Assembly (NCBI GenBank): GCA_913049615.1
Contig: CAJWZI010000019.1
Span: 1-12,586 of the forward strand
Length of the DNA: 12,586 bases
Direction of reading: 5' to 3'
Source of the DNA: an uncultured Alphaproteobacteria bacterium
GTDB taxonomy: Bacteria; Pseudomonadota; Alphaproteobacteria; GCA-2731375
Part shown: in pieces, positions 8,416 to 12,586 of the stretch
How the letters are laid out: each line of letters opens with the position of its first letter
Numbering within the stretch: position 1 is the first letter of the stretch
Notes under the pieces: generated by a model
What the model was told of the DNA's origin: nothing
Seen by the model: the letters and a program-made list of their open reading frames with translations, nothing else
The model's database searches: none
Made by a program: the position numbers and the translations under genes

Positions 8416-11091
8416 ATGACAAACTGGGTTTACACCTTCGGCAGCGGCGCAGCGGACGGCGGTGCAGACGACAAGAATCTGCTTGGCGGCAAGGGCGCGA
8501 ATTTAGCGGAAATGTCAGGTCTAGGCCTGCCTGTGCCTCCGGGATTTACGCTGACAACTGAAGTTTGCACCACTTATTACGATAACCAGGAAAACTACCC
8601 TGATAATTTAGCCGGTCAGGTTGCGAATGCCCTTGCCTCGGTAGAGGCTACAGTAGGCGCAACATTTGGTGACGAGAACAATCCATTGCTAGTCTCAGTC
8701 CGTTCAGGGGCCCGTGCCTCCATGCCCGGCATGATGGATACGGTATTGAACCTAGGGCTTAACGACCAAACTGTGGCCGGATTGGCGAAGCAAAGCAGTA
8801 ATGAGCGTTTCGCCTGGGACAGCTACCGCCGTTTCATCCAGATGTACTCGGACGTGGTGTTGGGCATCGACCATTATCACTTTGAGGAACTGCTGGAGGT
8901 GCACAAGGAAGGCAAGGGCCGGCAGCTTGATACCGAATTGTCGGCCGATGACCTGCGCGAACTGGTGGGCAAGTTTAAGGCCAAAGTGTTGCAGGAAGGC
9001 GATGGCGATTTTCCACAAGATGTGAATGATCAGCTATGGGGCGCTATCAGTGCAGTTTTTGGCTCCTGGCAGAACGCCCGCGCCATAACCTACCGGCGCC
9101 TGCATGACATTCCCGTCAGCTGGGGCACAGCCGTCAATATTCAGGCCATGGTGTTTGGCAACATGGGGAACGATTCCGCCACCGGGGTGGCCTTTACTCG
9201 CGACCCGTCCACGGGCGAAAAGCGGTTCTTCGGTGAATATTTGATCAACGCCCAGGGTGAAGACGTGGTTGCCGGCATCCGAACGCCGCAGCATTTGACC
9301 CAGGCAGCGCGCGAGGCCGCAAACGATGACAAGCCGTCGTTGGAGGAAGTCATGCCGGAGGTCTTTTCAGAGCTTGATGCCATCTGCCAGCACCTCGAAG
9401 CCCACTATCGGGACATGCAGGACATCGAGTTCACGGTACAAAACGGTTCCCTGTACATTCTGCAAACCCGCTCCGGCAAACGTACGGCGGAGGCCGCCAT
9501 AAGGATTGCTGTTGAAATGACCAATGAAGGCCTATTGAACCGGGAAGAAGCCATTTGGCGAGTCGAGCCCGATAGTCTCGATCAATTGCTTCACCCCACC
9601 CTGGACCCCAACACCGAGCGTCAAGTCATCGCCCATGGTTTACCTGCCTCGCCAGGTGCCGCCACCGGCAAGGTAACATTTTCCGCGGATCAGGCAGAAT
9701 ACCTAGCTTCACGGGGCGAGGGAATCCTTCTTGTACGCATGGAAACCTCACCCGAGGACATTCATGGCATGCATGCGTCGCGCGGCATCCTGACTGCCCG
9801 TGGCGGCATGACGTCCCATGCGGCGGTGGTAGCACGAGGAATGGGGCGGCCCTGCGTTTCGGGTGCCAGACAGCTGCATATCGATTATCAGAGCCAAACA
9901 GTGCGGGTGGGTGGTACGGTCATTGCAGCCGGCGACGTGCTGACTATTGATGGCAGCAGCGGTGAAGTCATGCTGGGCGAAGTCGCAACCATACAGCCTA
10001 AGCTTTCGGGTGACTTCGGCACCTTGATGAGTTGGGCAGACGAAATCCGCCAACTCGGTATCCGCACCAACGCTGAAACGCCCACCGAGGCCCAGACCGC
10101 AATCGATTTCGGCGCTGAAGGTATCGGTCTATGCCGGACCGAACATATGTTTTTTGAAACCGACCGAATTCTGGCAGTGCGTGAAATGATCTTGGCCAAG
10201 GATACGGAAGGACGAAGGACCGCCCTGGCTAGAATCCTACCCATGCAGCGAGAGGATTTCGTCAATCTGTTCAAGATCATGTCCGGTTTTCCCGTTACCA
10301 TACGTTTGCTGGATCCACCGCTGCACGAATTTTTGCCAAAATCGGACGATGAACTGGCACAGCTGTCGGCAACGACAGGGACCTCATTGGAGGAATTACG
10401 CCACCGGGCCAACCAATTGCATGAATACAATCCCATGCTAGGTCACCGTGGTTGCCGATTGGGTATCTCACATCCGGAAATATATGAAATGCAGGCCCGC
10501 GCCATTTTTGAGGCGGCCGTCATTGTCGGCGCCGAACAAGGCAAAACTGTGGTACCCGAGGTGATGATCCCCTTGATCGCCGGCAAGGCAGAATTCACAT
10601 TCTTGCAAACCTTGATAGCCGCTATTGCAGAAGAGGTGGCAAAAGAGCGCGGGGTGGAATTGGAATACCTGATCGGAACCATGATTGAATTGCCACGTGC
10701 GGCGCTGCGTGCTGGCGAGATTGCGGAAGAAGCCCAATTTTTCTCGTTTGGCACCAACGATCTAACCCAAACTGTCTATGGTATAAGCCGTGACGATTCC
10801 GTCAGCTTTCTCGCAGATTATAGGGCCAAGGGCATTATTGAGGCCGATCCCTTTACCACCCTGGACAGGGACGGCGTTGGCGAGCTGATCAAACTCGCCT
10901 CGCAGCGCGGCCTGGCAACAAGGCCAGATCTTAAGCTGGGGATTTGCGGCGAACATGGTGGCGATCCCGCCTCGATCGCGTTCTGCCATTCCATTGGTCT
11001 GAATTATGTGTCCTGCTCACCGTTCCGTGTCCCCATCGCGCGATTGGCAGCTGCCCAGGCGGCTGCCGGAAAGGAAAAGTCAGTTGCTTAA
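8416..11091 (+). CDS. ppdK: Pyruvate, phosphate dikinase
   Basis: PPDK interconverts pyruvate + ATP + phosphate and PEP + AMP + pyrophosphate in the cytoplasm, serving gluconeogenesis or pyrophosphate-linked glycolysis. The 891 residues match the family (about 870-900). The N-terminal ATP-grasp domain has NLLGGKGANLAEM (21-33), GLPVPPGFTLTT, SVRSGARASMPGMMDTVLNL (94-113) and VAFTRDPSTGEK near 258-269. The swivelling domain has ARGGMTSHAAVVARGMGRP with phospho-carrier His468; Thr466, two residues before it, is the position phosphorylated by PPDK regulatory kinases in plants and bacteria. The C-terminal PEP/pyruvate TIM barrel has GIGLCRTEHMF, GHRGCRLGIS, FSFGTNDLTQTVYG, and GICGEHGGDP with catalytic Cys near 844. 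This is PPDK rather than PEP synthase, judging by the domain sequence and C-terminus. The ATG follows AGGT at 8407-8410 and lies 18 bases after the glyS stop, so it is probably transcribed with glyQS. The regulatory protein gene is not in the window. Confidence 0.97.
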   Translation: MTNWVYTFGSGAADGGADDKNLLGGKGANLAEMSGLGLPVPPGFTLTTEVCTTYYDNQENYPDNLAGQVANALASVEATVGATFGDENNPLLVSVRSGARASMPGMMDTVLNLGLNDQTVAGLAKQSSNERFAWDSYRRFIQMYSDVVLGIDHYHFEELLEVHKEGKGRQLDTELSADDLRELVGKFKAKVLQEGDGDFPQDVNDQLWGAISAVFGSWQNARAITYRRLHDIPVSWGTAVNIQAMVFGNMGNDSATGVAFTRDPSTGEKRFFGEYLINAQGEDVVAGIRTPQHLTQAAREAANDDKPSLEEVMPEVFSELDAICQHLEAHYRDMQDIEFTVQNGSLYILQTRSGKRTAEAAIRIAVEMTNEGLLNREEAIWRVEPDSLDQLLHPTLDPNTERQVIAHGLPASPGAATGKVTFSADQAEYLASRGEGILLVRMETSPEDIHGMHASRGILTARGGMTSHAAVVARGMGRPCVSGARQLHIDYQSQTVRVGGTVIAAGDVLTIDGSSGEVMLGEVATIQPKLSGDFGTLMSWADEIRQLGIRTNAETPTEAQTAIDFGAEGIGLCRTEHMFFETDRILAVREMILAKDTEGRRTALARILPMQREDFVNLFKIMSGFPVTIRLLDPPLHEFLPKSDDELAQLSATTGTSLEELRHRANQLHEYNPMLGHRGCRLGISHPEIYEMQARAIFEAAVIVGAEQGKTVVPEVMIPLIAGKAEFTFLQTLIAAIAEEVAKERGVELEYLIGTMIELPRAALRAGEIAEEAQFFSFGTNDLTQTVYGISRDDSVSFLADYRAKGIIEADPFTTLDRDGVGELIKLASQRGLATRPDLKLGICGEHGGDPASIAFCHSIGLNYVSCSPFRVPIARLAAAQAAAGKEKSVA

Positions 11092-11157
11092 TCGAGATCG
11101 ATGGTGTTAGCGGAAAAGGGGGCCGTCGCGGCGGAATTAATGACATACCTTTGATGG

Positions 11158-12090
11158 TTATTCATTCAAACCTGTTACAGCACGAGCGAATTCCCTGGCG
11201 GCAAAGGGCTGCAAATCGTCGATGCCCTCGCCAATCCCGATGTAATGCACGGGCAGGCTAAAACGTTCCGCCACCGCAACTAAAACTCCTCCTCGGGCAG
11301 TCCCGTCCAGTTTGGTCATTACCAGGCCGCTGACGTTGCATACTTTAGAAAAGACCTCCACTTGCTGCAGAACGTTTTGCCCGGTCGTAGCATCCAGAAC
11401 CAGCAAACAATCGTGGGGAGCGCCTTCGTCCAACTTATCTAGCACACGGGCGACTTTGGCTAATTCGTCCATCAGGTTAGACTTGTTTTGCAACCTACCT
11501 GCCGTATCCACTAATAAAACATCGGCATTCCGCGCTTGCGCTGTTTGCAGGCCCTCGTAGGCCACGGCAGCTGGGTCGGCACCTACGTCGCGCCGAACTA
11601 CCGTGGCCCCCGCTCGTTCGCCCCAAATTTGTAGTTGATCGATAGCAGCGGCGCGGAAGGTATCGGCGGCTGCCAGAACAACAGATTTGCCGTCTGAGGT
11701 TAGGTTATGAGCAATCTTACCAATAGTGGTCGTCTTACCTGTGCCATTGACGCCGACCACCAGGATGACATGCGGCCGGTTCTCGGCATCTATCCGTAAG
11801 GGGTGGGCCACGGGCAGTAAAATGTCCGCCACCACGTCCGCCAGCGCTGACTTAATTTCATCCTCGCAAATTTCCTTGTCGAACCGATCTTCCGCCAATT
11901 TGCCACTGACGCTTGCGGCGATGGTGGGACCCAGATCGGCGGCAATTAGGAGATCCTCCAATTCTTCTAGGGCCGCACTGTCCAATTTGCGTTTGGTGAA
12001 GGCAGCTGTCAAAGAATTACCGATATTGCCGACGGTACGGTTCAAGCCCGTCTTTAGGCGGGCAAAAAGACGTGGTTTGTCCACATTCAT
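11158..12090 (-). CDS. ftsY: Signal recognition particle receptor FtsY
   Basis: FtsY is the SRP receptor GTPase that docks ribosome-Ffh complexes at the inner membrane for co-translational insertion of membrane proteins. In 310 residues it has the N domain (about 5-95, with LEELEDLLIAADLG) and the G domain with all GTPase motifs: G1 GVNGTGKT 113-120, DTFRAAA 143-149, G3 DTAGR 195-199, G4 TKLD 259-262, and the closing GIGEGIDDL 285-293. DGTARGG after G4 is the SRP-GTPase hallmark. DTFRAAAIDQLQIWGERAGA fits FtsY rather than Ffh, and there is no M domain. The long acidic A domain of E. coli FtsY is absent, as in many alphaproteobacteria, so membrane contact would rely on the N-terminal helix. 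Its ATG shares four bases (ATGA) with the upstream gene's TGA, implying translational coupling. It converges on ppdK with 66 bases between the stops. Confidence 0.97.
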   Translation of the reverse strand: MNVDKPRLFARLKTGLNRTVGNIGNSLTAAFTKRKLDSAALEELEDLLIAADLGPTIAASVSGKLAEDRFDKEICEDEIKSALADVVADILLPVAHPLRIDAENRPHVILVVGVNGTGKTTTIGKIAHNLTSDGKSVVLAAADTFRAAAIDQLQIWGERAGATVVRRDVGADPAAVAYEGLQTAQARNADVLLVDTAGRLQNKSNLMDELAKVARVLDKLDEGAPHDCLLVLDATTGQNVLQQVEVFSKVCNVSGLVMTKLDGTARGGVLVAVAERFSLPVHYIGIGEGIDDLQPFAAREFARAVTGLNE

Positions 12091-12586
12091 GCTGGCAAAC
12101 GCCCTATCAGCCTATCCTGGCGCGCAGCTATGATGTCCACGTCGATAATGCCCTTGGCGGGGGCATGCGCGATTGGTTGATCCAATTCAACCAAGGTAAA
12201 TTGTTCGTCCCGCCCAAGGCCCGGACGCTCCAACAACACGCGGGCGGAACCATGAACCCGCCTGGCTAGAAATTTTGCTAGGACGGCAGAACCCTTTTCC
12301 CGCAACAAGGCCGCGCGGCGGCGGCGCTCGTCAACCGGCACCTGGGGCATACGTGCCGCCGGAGTGCCAATCCGTTCGGAATAAGGAAACACGTGCAAAT
12401 AGGTTAGAGCGCAGTCATCGACCAAAGCTAGAGTTTTCTGGAACTGGGTCTCGGTCTCTGTTGGAAAGCCCACTATCAGATCTGCGCCGAACACCATTTC
12501 GGGCCGGCTAGCCCGCAGTCGTTGGCAAAATTCCACTGCCTGAGCGCGGCTGTGCCGACGTGCCATCCGTTTAAGGATGAGATCAT
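12087..12586 (-). CDS. mtaB: tRNA N6-threonylcarbamoyladenosine-37 methylthiotransferase MtaB (N-terminal part outside window)
   Basis: MtaB is a radical-SAM methylthiotransferase that turns t6A37 of certain tRNAs into ms2t6A37. Only the last 165 residues are in view; the frame runs open through the window end, so the start, the N-terminal MTTase domain and the CxxxCxxC iron-sulphur motif lie outside. Visible are DLILKRMARRHSRAQAVEFC, VFGADLIVGFPTETETQF (radical-SAM barrel) and THLHVFPYS-like YLHVFPYSERIGTPAARMPQ, then a helical linker and a C-terminal TRAM-like RNA-binding domain (from about HGSARVLLERPGLG to the end). The MRRRHSR-style segment and the link to ftsY favour MtaB over MiaB or RimO. 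Its stop overlaps the ftsY start by four bases; in many alphaproteobacteria, as I recall, dapF lies upstream in the same operon. Confidence 0.88.
   Translation of the reverse strand, partial: DLILKRMARRHSRAQAVEFCQRLRASRPEMVFGADLIVGFPTETETQFQKTLALVDDCALTYLHVFPYSERIGTPAARMPQVPVDERRRRAALLREKGSAVLAKFLARRVHGSARVLLERPGLGRDEQFTLVELDQPIAHAPAKGIIDVDIIAARQDRLIGRLPA

Noticed and set aside
9888..10436. A 182-residue open frame on the minus strand inside ppdK.
   Set aside because: It lies wholly within a well-conserved gene, has a Ser/Arg-rich composition typical of antisense translation, and resembles no known family.
11122..11132. GCCG-TCG-CGGC hairpin between ppdK and ftsY as an intrinsic terminator.
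   Set aside because: The stem is only four base pairs and no proper T-run follows on either strand, so it is too weak to annotate.
12072..12511. Plus-strand open frames across the mtaB/ftsY region.
   Set aside because: They are opposite well-supported minus-strand genes with clear family motifs and have no recognisable content of their own.

Overview
The window reads as an ordinary core-genome segment of an alphaproteobacterium. The GyrB C-terminus, the two-subunit glycyl-tRNA synthetase (glyQ-glyS) followed directly by ppdK, and the mtaB-ftsY pair are all arrangements I know from Alphaproteobacteria, most readily Rhodospirillales-type genomes. The placement at order level is an inference from remembered gene order and protein style, not from a search. 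Base composition is moderately GC-rich and looks even throughout; I saw no tRNA or rRNA genes, insertion sequences, CRISPR arrays, phage genes or obvious repeats.

Left part, 1-5386, plus strand: the 3' two thirds of gyrB (cut by the window start), a bifunctional class A penicillin-binding protein, an FAD-dependent GMC-family alcohol dehydrogenase, and a small single-pass membrane protein with a Cys-rich tail. Intergenic gaps are 3, 2 and 32 bases. Middle part, 5436-11091, plus strand: glyQ, glyS (1-base gap) and ppdK (18-base gap). Right part, 11158-12586, minus strand: mtaB (cut by the window end) and ftsY, whose start overlaps the mtaB stop by four bases. ppdK and ftsY converge over a 66-base gap.

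The seven plus-strand genes are packed closely enough to be one transcription unit, although two weak promoter-like sites (about 5129-5156 and 5391-5420) could split it into a gyrB-pbp-GMC part and a small protein-glyQS-ppdK part. Functionally the genes are mixed: DNA supercoiling, peptidoglycan synthesis, alcohol oxidation, glycine charging, pyruvate/PEP interconversion, tRNA modification and membrane protein targeting. Only glyQ with glyS form an evident physical complex.

I found no convincing evidence of a new biological system. The points most worth checking are the uncharacterised Cys-rich membrane protein, a set of lost prolines in a conserved stretch of GlyQ, and the near-identical stop/start junctions at the two ends of the penicillin-binding protein gene.
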